Assembly: GCA_018902765.1 (NCBI GenBank)
Contig: JAHIQC010000250.1
Location: forward strand, 1-5,613
Length of the DNA stretch: 5,613 nt
Direction: 5' to 3'
Source: Actinomycetota bacterium
GTDB lineage: Bacteria; Actinomycetota; Coriobacteriia; Anaerosomatales; JAHIQC01
Within the stretch, counting starts at the first letter, position 1. Each line of letters opens with the position of its first letter. Shown here piece after piece: positions 1 through 5,420 of this stretch. The translations under genes were made by a program, and so were the position numbers. The notes beneath the pieces are model-generated. The model searched no databases and had not been told where the DNA came from. It saw only the letters and a program-made list of their open reading frames with translations.

Positions 1-339
1 CTGGACGACCGAAGCGACGCGAGCGCGACATCCAAACCGGAGAAATCGAAGCCAAAGCAAGGTTCGTCGGACCAATCGAGTGCTGATGCAGTCGGGGCAT
101 CGAAGCCGACCCTGTCTAGAGCCGAGGAGTACAGCCTGAAGAAGGAGCTAACCGCGATTGAGCGCAAACTGCGCACTTTCGGCAAGAAGGCCGAGGAGAT
201 TCGTGTCGAGATGAGGGCAACCGATCCATCCGACTATATTGCGCTTGGGGACGTCCAGAGACAACTTCACAACCTCGAGCGGGAGACGTCAGATCTCGAG
301 GACGAGTGGCTGGAACTGTCCGAGAGACTGTCCCAGTAG
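1..339 (+). CDS. ABC-F family ATPase, C-terminal fragment (Uup-like C-terminal domain)
   Basis: The frame is open from the first base to a TAG at 337-339 and encodes 112 residues. The 5' part of the gene, with both ATPase domains, lies outside the window. Residues about 1-38 are a Ser/Lys/Asp/Ala-rich, probably disordered linker. Residues about 39-112 begin LSRAEEYSLKKEL and continue as a charged two-helix antiparallel coiled coil with regular Leu/Glu/Lys spacing; the helices are separated by a turn around ATDPSDYIAL. This linker-plus-coiled-coil layout is typical of the C-terminal domain of Uup-type ABC-F proteins, soluble ATPases that act on ribosomes or nucleic acids rather than in membrane transport. 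The call rests on the tail alone, since no Walker or signature motif is visible. Another coiled-coil protein cannot be fully excluded. Confidence 0.72.
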   Translation: MDDRSDASATSKPEKSKPKQGSSDQSSADAVGASKPTLSRAEEYSLKKELTAIERKLRTFGKKAEEIRVEMRATDPSDYIALGDVQRQLHNLERETSDLEDEWLELSERLSQ

Positions 340-341
340 TT

Positions 342-356
342 GGGGCCGGTGGCTCC
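342..356 (+). terminator. Small GC-rich hairpin between convergent genes (weak terminator candidate)
   Basis: GGGGCC (342-347) can pair with GGCTCC (351-356) across a 3-nt loop, with one G-U pair. It sits three bases after the stop of the ABC-F gene and 18 bases before the end of the opposing methyltransferase gene. No T-tract follows, so intrinsic termination is only possible, not shown. Confidence 0.3.
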
Positions 357-373
357 GTGGGCGCATATGTCCT

Positions 374-1237
374 CTAGGGGGTCCAACGTGCCCACACGCC
401 GCTGTCTACCGGCCGCACGTCACCGGCACCGGTTAACTGCATCTCGCCGGATGTGATGACGCCACGGCGCAACACCTCGCTCATCAGACTCTCGAGAAGA
501 ACCGTTGTCACCCCAAGGGTATGCGATGTGAGTAGCACGAATCGTGGGTTGTCGGTCAGTAGCGCTCTGCACTGCTCAAGCGTCGACGCAAGATCTCTAT
601 CGATTCTGTACTGCTCACCCTTGGTGCCGTGCCCGAACGAAGGTGGATCAAGCATGATTGCGTCATACGAACGGCCACGACGAATCTCGCGACCCAGGAA
701 CTTGCCGACGTCCTCGACAATCCACCGTATGGGCGCCGCATCCAGCTGATTCAGAGAAGCGTTCTCACGGGCGCGTGTGACCATCGACTTTGACGAGTCC
801 ACGTGGCACACGGTGCAGCCAGTGCGTGCGGCTGCGAGGGTAGCTCCGCCTGAGTGCGCAAACAGGTTGAGAGCGCTAGAACCCGCCTCGTCGGACGCGC
901 TGAGTGTGTCGCTGATCCAGTCCCACAACATGCGCGTTTCCGGGAAGACGCCCACATGACCGGCCGGAGTCGGCTTGAGCATCATTGTGATGTCGTTGAT
1001 GGTGACAATCCAGCTTGCGGGCAGTTCGGCTCCGCCGCGCGATTGCCATCCGCGCTCTCGGTCGAACGAGGCAGCTGCCGTCGTCCATGCTTCCGGGCTC
1101 TGCTTCTCCCAGAAGGCCTGGTCACATGGACGCGACAGGACTACATCGCCAAAACGCTCAAGCTTGCGCCCATCGCCACTGTCCAGTAGTTCGTATTCGC
1201 TACGCATCGTCTGTTTCGTGCCCGTCGTTGGTGACAT
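374..1237 (-). CDS. Class I SAM-dependent methyltransferase, RlmI/RlmK-like
   Basis: This 287-aa protein has the Rossmann-fold methyltransferase pattern in its C-terminal two thirds. The SAM-binding motif I is LNLFAHSGGATLAAARTG (residues 123-140). An acidic motif II lies in HVDSSKSMVTRARENASLN (145-163), a motif III-like acidic loop in WIVEDVGKFL (172-181), and the catalytic-loop DPPSFGHG at 197-204. The DPPSF motif and the N-terminal opening YELLDSGDGRKLERFGDVVL are typical of the COG1092/PF10672 group, which includes rRNA methyltransferases RlmI and RlmK. The position where RlmI carries a catalytic Cys (an SCS-type motif) reads LLTSHTLG (235-242), with no cysteine, so m5C chemistry is unlikely and the substrate is unknown. 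Start: ATG at 1237 has a poor ribosome site. An internal ATG at 1207 (MRSEYELL) lies just before the conserved block and is a credible alternative. Convergent with the ABC-F gene. Confidence 0.85.
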   Translation of the reverse strand: MSPTTGTKQTMRSEYELLDSGDGRKLERFGDVVLSRPCDQAFWEKQSPEAWTTAAASFDRERGWQSRGGAELPASWIVTINDITMMLKPTPAGHVGVFPETRMLWDWISDTLSASDEAGSSALNLFAHSGGATLAAARTGCTVCHVDSSKSMVTRARENASLNQLDAAPIRWIVEDVGKFLGREIRRGRSYDAIMLDPPSFGHGTKGEQYRIDRDLASTLEQCRALLTDNPRFVLLTSHTLGVTTVLLESLMSEVLRRGVITSGEMQLTGAGDVRPVDSGVWARWTP

Positions 1238-1270
1238 TGCATTGATGCAGGCACAAGGATACCGCTCTTG

Positions 1271-1358
1271 CGGCTTTCACTTGAAGTTGCTCAATATTCC
1301 CTCGACACTCTGGGCGCATCACTGCTATCGCAGTCCAAGAATCCGGCTTCACTTCAAG
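1271..1358. repeat. Pair of imperfect direct repeats upstream of the DCCP operon
   Basis: CGGCTTTCACTTGAAG (1271-1286) recurs as CGGCTTCACTTCAAG (1344-1358). The two copies differ by one inserted T and one G/C change and start 73 bp apart. The first contains the dyad TTCA-CT-TGAA. Both lie in the non-coding stretch between the divergent methyltransferase and DCCP genes, which suggests a binding site for a regulator. The second copy overlaps the proposed -35 element. Confidence 0.4.
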
Positions 1359-1377
1359 ACACGAATAGTCGTATCAT
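1348..1377 (+). promoter_or_regulatory. Candidate promoter of the DCCP operon
   Basis: TTCACT (1348-1353) resembles a -35 box, and TATCAT (1372-1377) resembles a -10 box. They are 18 bp apart and would give a leader of about 60 nt before the ATG at 1447. The match is moderate (four of six at -35), so this is a hypothesis. It is supported by its position in the only sizeable gap before the operon. Confidence 0.35.
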
Positions 1378-1396
1378 ATGCAACGCATCACGAATA
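1360..1396. repeat. Direct repeat CACGAATA flanking the proposed -10 region
   Basis: CACGAATA occurs at 1360-1367 and again at 1389-1396, starting 29 bp apart. The copies are followed by similar sequence (GTCGTATCA and CTGATACC). They bracket the candidate -10 box, a placement typical of operators, but no known regulator motif was recognised. Confidence 0.3.
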
Positions 1397-1431
1397 CTGA
1401 TACCGTTACTTAATCTGCGCTGCCGGCGCAC

Positions 1432-1440
1432 AGGAAGGGG
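1432..1440 (+). promoter_or_regulatory. Ribosome binding site of the DCCP gene
   Basis: AGGAAGGGG at 1432-1440 lies six bases before the ATG at 1447. It is a good purine-rich Shine-Dalgarno match and fixes this start. Confidence 0.75.
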
Positions 1441-1446
1441 TTCTTT

Positions 1447-2733
1447 ATGAGCGAAGATTCTGCGGTTGTTGACTACCACCCCATGTGGGAGGAACTCGGC
1501 ATCGACTTGCCGACGCACGATGCTCTTCTCAGTGCAGTAGGACAGATGTACGGCGATGCGTTCCTGACCCAGGAGAACCGCCCCGCTGGGATGAGTTATC
1601 TCGACTTCGTCATGAGCGAAGTCCACGGACTGCGCGTGAAGGAGCTGCACGACTTCCGCGCGACTGGCGGCAAGATCGTCGGCACGTTCTGCCTCTACGT
1701 ACCCGAGGAGATCGTTCGGGCGGCAGGCGCGTGGTGCGTCGGGCTGTGCGCCGGTGCGGAGTTCGGATACGACGAGGTCGAACGAATCATGCCGAGGAAC
1801 ACCTGCGCGCTCATCAAGTCCTTCATGGGCTTCGAGCTCACAAACGTCTGCCCATATATCAAGGAGTCAGATCTAATCGTCGGCGAAACCACCTGTGACG
1901 GCAAGAAGAAGGCCTACGAGCTGCTCGGCGAGATGCAGAACGTCTACGTCATGGAGCTCCCTCAGATGAAGCGGCCCCAGGACATCGCCTTCTACCGCGC
2001 AGAGCTCGATGATTTCAGGGCGAAGGTCGAGGAACTCACCGGCAAGGCCCTCACCGCCGAGACGCTCAAGGCTTCCATCAAGGAGGTCAATGACAAGCGC
2101 CGCGCGCTGCAGCGCATCGCTGCGACCCGCGCAGCCTCACCTGCACCGATCAGTGGCAAGGATGCTCTGCTCGCCACCCAGGTCGCCTTCTACGACGACG
2201 TGCCGCGCTATACGCAGATGATGAACGCACTTGCTGACGAGCTGGAAGAGCGCGTGGCCGACGGCGCAGGTGTGGCCCCCGCCGCTGCCAAGCGTGTGCT
2301 CATCACCGGCACGCCGATGGCCCTTCCCAACTGGAAACTGCACGACATCATCGAGAAGTCGGGTGGCATAGTGGTAGGCGAGGAAATGTGCACGGGTTCT
2401 CGCTACTACGACACCCTCGTGCCGGAGGATGGCGAGACAGTCGAGGAGATGTTCGACGCGCTGGCGGCCAAGTACATGGACATCAACTGCGCCTGCTTCA
2501 CCCCAAACCAAGGCCGGATGGACGACATCGTCCGCATGGCGCGTGAATACAATGCCGACGGGGTGATCGACTACGCGCTGAACTTCTGTGCCACGTACCA
2601 GGCCGAGGCGTTCAGCGTCGAGAAGGCGCTCCAGCAGGCGGGCATCCCAATCATGAAGATCGACACCGACTACTCAGCTGAGGATATCGGCCAGCTCTCG
2701 ACGCGCGTCGAGGCATTCCTCGAGATGATCTAG
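1447..2733 (+). CDS. Double-cubane-cluster-containing anaerobic reductase (DCCP, 2-hydroxyacyl-CoA dehydratase D-component superfamily)
   Basis: This 428-aa soluble protein belongs to the HgdA/HgdB-like superfamily (PF06050). Within it, the sequence matches the single-subunit YjiM/DCCP branch: FCLYVPEEIVRAAGAWCVGLC (81-101), MPRNTCALIKSFMGFELTNVCPY (115-137), GETTCDGKKKAYELLGEM (146-163), GEEMCTGSRYYD (311-322), NCACFTPNQGR (347-357), NFCATYQAEAF (379-389) and IDTDYSAEDIGQLSTRVEAF (405-424). Ten cysteines (82, 97, 101, 120, 135, 150, 315, 348, 350, 381) lie in or near these blocks and include the candidate cluster ligands. In the characterised Carboxydothermus protein, a homodimer carries an [8Fe-9S] double-cubane cluster and, fed by its ATPase partner, reduces small molecules such as acetylene and hydrazine; the natural substrate is unknown. 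True dehydratases usually have two different subunits encoded side by side. Here there is one, followed 10 bp later by the activator gene, which supports DCCP over a dehydratase. Expected to be cytoplasmic and oxygen-sensitive. Confidence 0.9.
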   Translation: MSEDSAVVDYHPMWEELGIDLPTHDALLSAVGQMYGDAFLTQENRPAGMSYLDFVMSEVHGLRVKELHDFRATGGKIVGTFCLYVPEEIVRAAGAWCVGLCAGAEFGYDEVERIMPRNTCALIKSFMGFELTNVCPYIKESDLIVGETTCDGKKKAYELLGEMQNVYVMELPQMKRPQDIAFYRAELDDFRAKVEELTGKALTAETLKASIKEVNDKRRALQRIAATRAASPAPISGKDALLATQVAFYDDVPRYTQMMNALADELEERVADGAGVAPAAAKRVLITGTPMALPNWKLHDIIEKSGGIVVGEEMCTGSRYYDTLVPEDGETVEEMFDALAAKYMDINCACFTPNQGRMDDIVRMAREYNADGVIDYALNFCATYQAEAFSVEKALQQAGIPIMKIDTDYSAEDIGQLSTRVEAFLEMI

Positions 2734-2743
2734 GCTGTAGAAC

Positions 2744-3505
2744 GTGCGAGTACTCGGACTGGACATAGGGTCACGCAGCGTGGACGCGGTGTGGCTCGAA
2801 GAGGGCCGAATCGTGGACAGCGCCGTGGCGGACTCGGGTTTCGACCCGGCCGCCGCGGCGCGTGTGTTCGTCGAGCGCGGCAACCACGACGTCCTCATTG
2901 CGACTGGCTACGGGCGGCACACGGCCCGTGAGTCATTCGCCTGCGATGTGGTGACCGAAATCAAAGCATATGCGGCCGGTGCATCGGTGCTCTTCCCTGG
3001 AGCTGCCTCGGTGCTCGACATCGGGGGCCAGGACACCAAAGTCATCACCCTCGGCGCTACCGGGAAGGTCACCGACTTCGAAATGAACGACAAGTGCGCC
3101 GCCGGAACAGGTAAGTTCCTCGAGGTGATGGCGCGTGCGCTGGGCTTCACTCTCGAGGAGATGGCGGCCGAAGCCATCGCTGCTTCACGAACAGTTGCGA
3201 TTACTTCCATGTGTACCGTCTTTGCAGAAAGCGAAGTGACCGGACTCGTCCACCGCGGGGAATCCCGCAGTGCCATCGCCAGAGGACTACACGAATCAAT
3301 CGCCAAGCGCACAGTCTCGTCACTGAAGCGCGTGGGCGCTGTCGGACCGCTTGTGTTCGCCGGTGGGGTTGCCAAGAACCCAGCGATGGTCGCGCTCATC
3401 CGTAGGGAATTCCCAGGCGACGTGCTCGTGCCTGGAGAGAGCGAGACCGACTCGCAGATTGTTGGGGCTTTCGGAGCAGCGCTCTGTGGGCTACCTGTCA
3501 AGTGA
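2744..3505 (+). CDS. ATP-dependent activator/reductase of DCCP (DCCP-R; HgdC/YjiL-type, BadF/BadG/BcrA/BcrD ATPase family)
   Basis: This 253-aa ASKHA-fold ATPase is of the usual length for HgdC-type activators. Visible motifs are the first phosphate loop GLDIGSRSVDAVWL (5-18), the second phosphate loop LDIGGQDTK (91-99), NDKCAAGTGKFLEVMA (115-130), TSMCTVFAESEVTGL (154-168) and the adenosine-site VFAGGVAKNPAMV (204-216). Cys118 and Cys157 match the two cysteines which, one pair per subunit, hold a single [4Fe-4S] cluster at the homodimer interface. ATP hydrolysis drives electron transfer from this cluster to the partner protein. The start is GTG at 2744, which places MRVLGLDIGS at the N-terminus as in homologues. 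The gene starts 10 bp after the DCCP stop with no clear Shine-Dalgarno sequence, so translational coupling to DCCP is likely. The next gene is convergent, so the operon probably ends here. Confidence 0.92.
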   Translation: MRVLGLDIGSRSVDAVWLEEGRIVDSAVADSGFDPAAAARVFVERGNHDVLIATGYGRHTARESFACDVVTEIKAYAAGASVLFPGAASVLDIGGQDTKVITLGATGKVTDFEMNDKCAAGTGKFLEVMARALGFTLEEMAAEAIAASRTVAITSMCTVFAESEVTGLVHRGESRSAIARGLHESIAKRTVSSLKRVGAVGPLVFAGGVAKNPAMVALIRREFPGDVLVPGESETDSQIVGAFGAALCGLPVK

Positions 3506-3540
3506 GTCTGGTCCGAGAAGACCTACTCCTTCACGGGTAG
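3491..3540. terminator. Long hairpin spanning the ends of two convergent genes; candidate bidirectional terminator
   Basis: An imperfect inverted repeat runs from 3491-3513 to 3520-3540 around the loop CGAGAA (3514-3519). The outer arms are CTACCTGTCAAG (3491-3502) and CTTCACGGGTAG (3529-3540), with one G-U pair and one mismatch. The inner arms are GAGTCTGGTC (3504-3513) and GACCTACTC (3520-3528), with a bulge and a mismatch. The outer arms encode the C-termini of both proteins (LPVK and LPVKE), and the 17-bp gap between the stops forms the inner stem and loop. No T-tract follows on either strand, so termination is inferred from position and symmetry. Confidence 0.5.
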
Positions 3541-3729
3541 AACATTGACGGCCTTGACGATCAGGCTCACCTTGTCCCCGACCTGCAGGTCCATCTCTTC
3601 GAGTGACTCGGTCGTCACCACTGAAGCCATCTCACAGGGGGCGACGTCGAACTTCACGAGAGACATGACATCCCCCTTCTTAACCGACTTGACTTCGCCC
3701 TGAACCGAATTACGCGCGCCGTACTTCAT
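3523..3729 (-). CDS. Molbindin, molybdenum-pterin/molybdate-binding protein (Mop/TOBE domain)
   Basis: This 68-aa protein is a single Mop/TOBE domain of standard length. It opens MKYGARNSVQGEVKSVKKGDV, matching the family pattern (K-x-ARN-x-x-x-G-x-V-x-x-I/V-x-x-G). It continues with the central SVVTTESLEEMDLQVGDKV (36-54) and ends with a beta-strand, VSLIVKAVNVLPVKE (54-68). Molbindins form hexamers that bind molybdate or tungstate in the cytoplasm, serving as storage or buffering. A GGAGAGGGG site (minus strand of 3736-3744) lies six bases before the ATG and fixes the start. The gene converges on the DCCP operon and diverges from the TIM-barrel gene. No molybdate transporter or ModE gene is visible, so its partners are outside the window or elsewhere. 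Confidence 0.9.
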   Translation of the reverse strand: MKYGARNSVQGEVKSVKKGDVMSLVKFDVAPCEMASVVTTESLEEMDLQVGDKVSLIVKAVNVLPVKE

Positions 3730-3767
3730 GTGAATCCCCTCTCCGTATACATTGGCTTATCCAGCCA

Positions 3768-3781
3768 CCTCATTGATGAGG
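3768..3781. promoter_or_regulatory. Palindrome in the divergent mop / TIM-barrel intergenic region
   Basis: CCTCATTGATGAGG has perfect 6-bp arms (CCTCAT / ATGAGG) around a TG centre, 38 bp upstream of the molbindin start. Its position in a divergent control region suggests an operator. It does not resemble the ModE box I know. Confidence 0.35.
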
Positions 3782-3841
3782 CGCCTAATCGACTACAGTC
3801 AGTATTCACCCACGACGCTCTCGCGAAACCACTACCCTCGT

Positions 3842-3859
3842 GTTGAGAGTATGCTCAAC
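3842..3859. promoter_or_regulatory. Second dyad element upstream of the TIM-barrel gene
   Basis: GTTGAG (3842-3847) and CTCAAC (3854-3859) are perfect inverted 6-bp arms separated by AGTATG, 27 bp before the chosen start. It could be a protein-binding dyad or a small hairpin in the leader. The ATG inside it (3851) is in frame but is not favoured as a start. Confidence 0.3.
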
Positions 3860-3871
3860 TCCACCAGGGAC

Positions 3872-3876
3872 AGGAG
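3872..3876 (+). promoter_or_regulatory. Ribosome binding site deciding the TIM-barrel start
   Basis: AGGAG at 3872-3876, preceded by another purine-rich run, sits 10 bases before the ATG at 3887. No comparable site precedes the upstream in-frame TTG (3752). Confidence 0.55.
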
Positions 3877-3886
3877 ACGTGAGTGC

Positions 3887-4714
3887 ATGGAACTCGCAAT
3901 GGCAACGGATTACGCTGGCGACACCGGTAATGCCGAACCTGCGCTGACAAGGATTGCGGAAGCGGGCTTTAGGCACATCCAGTGGATTCACCACTGGAGG
4001 CACGACTTCATCTACACGGAGCCTGAAATCCGTCACATCGCGCAACTCCTGAAACGACTTGAGCTCAAGCTGTACGACATTCACGCTCCCGCAGGAGCCG
4101 AAAAGAACTGGTACTCCACAGTCGAGTACCAGCGGCAAGCAGGCGTCGAGATCATCAAGAACCGGGTAGAGATGAGCAGGACTCTCGGGGGTTCCGTCAT
4201 CGTGGTTCACACCCCAACGATGAACGCAGCGAATCGAGGTGCGTGGAGCCAACTCCGGAGATCATTGGACGACCTTGAGGGGTTTTGCTCTGCGAGGTCC
4301 GTCAAGATAGCGGTCGAGAACAGATCCAACGACAAGTTCGTCGGAATACGCGAGTTGTTCTCAGAGTACGGACCGGACTTCCTCGGCCTGTGCTATGACT
4401 CGGGCCACGGGAACATCGGGGGCACGGGGCTTCAACACCTCGATTCGGTGAAGGAGCGTCTTATCTCGCTTCACCTACATGACAACGATGGGAAGGCCGA
4501 CCAACACCGCCCCGTATTCTCCGGCACGATCGATTGGCAAGAGTTGGCCCGTATCGTCGCCGAATCCCCCTACGACGAATTCCTCACATTCGAGACGGAG
4601 ATGCGGCGCTCGGGGTTGCACGACGAGTCGCTCTTTCTCGAACAGGTCCATAGCGACGGACTGAAGCTCCTGTCGATGGTGCGAGACCAGACACGCAGCG
4701 CATCGGCTGTATAG
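3887..4714 (+). CDS. Sugar phosphate isomerase/epimerase-like TIM-barrel protein (xylose isomerase-like / AP endonuclease 2 fold)
   Basis: From the ATG at 3887 the protein has 275 residues, a normal length for this family, and begins MELAMATDYAGDTGNAEPAL, a conserved-looking first strand. The frame is open back to a TTG at 3752, but those 45 extra residues look non-coding and lack a ribosome site. Motifs in order (275-aa numbering) are AEAGFRHIQWIHHW (24-37), LYDIHAPAG (62-70), GGSVIVVHTP (101-110), KIAVENRSND (140-149), GLCYDSGHGNI (167-177), HLHDNDGKADQH (196-207) and FLTFETE (232-238). Glu144, Asp171, His174 or His196, and a Glu in FETE (236/238) are likely divalent-metal ligands, as in xylose-isomerase-like barrels. 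There is no signal peptide, so it is probably cytoplasmic. The substrate cannot be read from the sequence; members act on sugars, inositol derivatives or as endonucleases. It stands as a single gene, divergent from the molbindin. Confidence 0.85.
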   Translation: MELAMATDYAGDTGNAEPALTRIAEAGFRHIQWIHHWRHDFIYTEPEIRHIAQLLKRLELKLYDIHAPAGAEKNWYSTVEYQRQAGVEIIKNRVEMSRTLGGSVIVVHTPTMNAANRGAWSQLRRSLDDLEGFCSARSVKIAVENRSNDKFVGIRELFSEYGPDFLGLCYDSGHGNIGGTGLQHLDSVKERLISLHLHDNDGKADQHRPVFSGTIDWQELARIVAESPYDEFLTFETEMRRSGLHDESLFLEQVHSDGLKLLSMVRDQTRSASAV

Positions 4715-4771
4715 GCCCCGAGCGAGCAGGGGCGCGGGTGCGCTGTGCTTCCCGAGTCGCACACCCGCTCC
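4715..4771. terminator. Two GC-rich hairpins between convergent genes
   Basis: Immediately after the TIM-barrel stop, GCCCC (4715-4719) pairs with GGGGC (4729-4733) around a 9-nt loop. Next, GCGGGTG (4734-4740) pairs with CACCCGC (4762-4768), with two further G-C pairs possible outside. They fill the gap before the end of the opposing yggT-type gene and could stop transcription from both sides. There is no T-tract, so they may be Rho-dependent or simple 3' stabilisers. Confidence 0.5.
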
Positions 4772-4778
4772 AGAACTC

Positions 4779-5186
4779 CTACTGCTGAGCGACGCTATCA
4801 TCCTCTGACTCGACACGCTCGACAGTCTCAGACTGCTGGCGCGGGTTCACGGCGCGAATCAGCGCTACCAGACCCCATGCGACCAGGGCGTAGACGGCTA
4901 TGGCAACGAGTGCGCTCCACTCGAACACGGCTCCGCCAGCTTTCTGAGTGTCAAAGATCGCGATGAATGGCGCCATGAACACCCCGGACACGCTGTAGAT
5001 CAACTTCACGAAACCAGCCTCGGCGTTAGCGCCAAACAGCATGAGAACGAAGCGAATTCCGATGAATACCTCGATCACGGCGAACACGAACGTGATGATG
5101 CGTGACACGACGACTTCCACCGGTGCCCGCACTTCCGTGTGGACTTGGCTGCGACGATCACTGGACACTGCACGTGCATTGGACAT
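4779..5186 (-). CDS. YggT family membrane protein
   Basis: This 135-aa protein has a charged N-terminus (1-26), hydrophobic segments at about 27-52, 60-79 and 89-111, and a polar, acidic C-terminal tail (112-135). The pattern GIRFVLMLFGANAEAGFVKLIYSVSGVFMAPF (43-74) resembles the YggT/PF02325 core, where an R-x-x-L-x-x-F-x-x-N stretch is followed by a Pro-containing segment. YggT proteins are small integral membrane proteins often found near cell-division or stress genes; their biochemical role is poorly defined. An AAAGGAG site (minus strand of 5198-5204) lies 11 bases before the ATG and supports the start. The gene lies downstream of the 47-aa membrane gene on the same strand, separated by 82 bp containing a hairpin, so they may be separate units or loosely co-transcribed. 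Confidence 0.85.
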   Translation of the reverse strand: MSNARAVSSDRRSQVHTEVRAPVEVVVSRIITFVFAVIEVFIGIRFVLMLFGANAEAGFVKLIYSVSGVFMAPFIAIFDTQKAGGAVFEWSALVAIAVYALVAWGLVALIRAVNPRQQSETVERVESEDDSVAQQ

Positions 5187-5228
5187 TGAAGCTCACTCTC
5201 CTTTGTCTGCCAAGAAGCCCTCGTCACG

Positions 5229-5243
5229 GCCGCCTGATGCGGC
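5229..5243 (-). terminator. Hairpin between the 47-aa membrane gene and yggT
   Basis: GCCGC (5229-5233) and GCGGC (5239-5243) form a 5-bp all-GC stem with a 5-nt loop. It lies 25 bases after the stop of the upstream minus-strand gene. It could end that transcript or partly attenuate read-through into yggT. No T-tract is seen. Confidence 0.3.
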
Positions 5244-5268
5244 GGGCCAATGCTGAGCTACCGGTCGT

Positions 5269-5412
5269 CTATGAGCGACGACCCGTTACAAGGTTGAACA
5301 CGAGCACGATCAGTGCGATTACAAGAAGCGTGTGTACGAGCCCGCCGCCAATCTGCAAACTGAAACCCAGAAGCCAAAGCACCACCAAGATGACGAATAT
5401 GGTCCACAACAT
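5269..5412 (-). CDS. Lmo0937-family small membrane protein (47 aa)
   Basis: This short gene encodes MLWTIFVILVVLWLLGFSLQ (1-20), then IGGGLVHTLLVIALIVLVFN (21-40) and LVTGRRS (41-47). There are two hydrophobic stretches (about 2-19 and 25-42) around an IGGG turn, and a short Arg-rich end. This matches the Lmo0937-type pattern of about 45-50-aa proteins with an M-L-W-x-I start and a Q/L-x-G-G-x-x-H-x-L-L middle. Such proteins are tiny integral membrane hairpins of unknown function. Translation is strongly supported by AAGGAGG (minus strand of 5421-5427), eight bases before the ATG. A longer frame overlapping it (5258-5455, minus) is Arg/Thr-rich and is not favoured. It lies upstream of yggT on the same strand, and both encode membrane proteins. 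Confidence 0.85.
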   Translation of the reverse strand: MLWTIFVILVVLWLLGFSLQIGGGLVHTLLVIALIVLVFNLVTGRRS

Positions 5413-5420
5413 TACGTATT

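Noticed and set aside
975..1400. 141-aa plus-strand open frame
   Set aside because: Mostly antisense to the methyltransferase and running into the control region. It is low in recognisable motifs and has no ribosome site.
1447..2733. Annotation as a 2-hydroxyglutaryl-CoA or lactyl-CoA dehydratase subunit
   Set aside because: There is no second D-component subunit or CoA-transferase gene alongside, and the cysteine-containing motifs fit the single-subunit YjiM/DCCP branch better.
2908..3501. 197-aa minus-strand open frame
   Set aside because: It lies wholly antisense to the DCCP activator, which has unmistakable family motifs. The frame is Ser/Ala/Thr/Pro-rich, as expected for a shadow of GC-rich coding sequence.
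3730..3886. Molybdenum-cofactor riboswitch or ModE box upstream of the molbindin
   Set aside because: The molbindin leader is too short for the riboswitch fold, and the palindrome seen does not resemble the TATA-rich ModE dyad.
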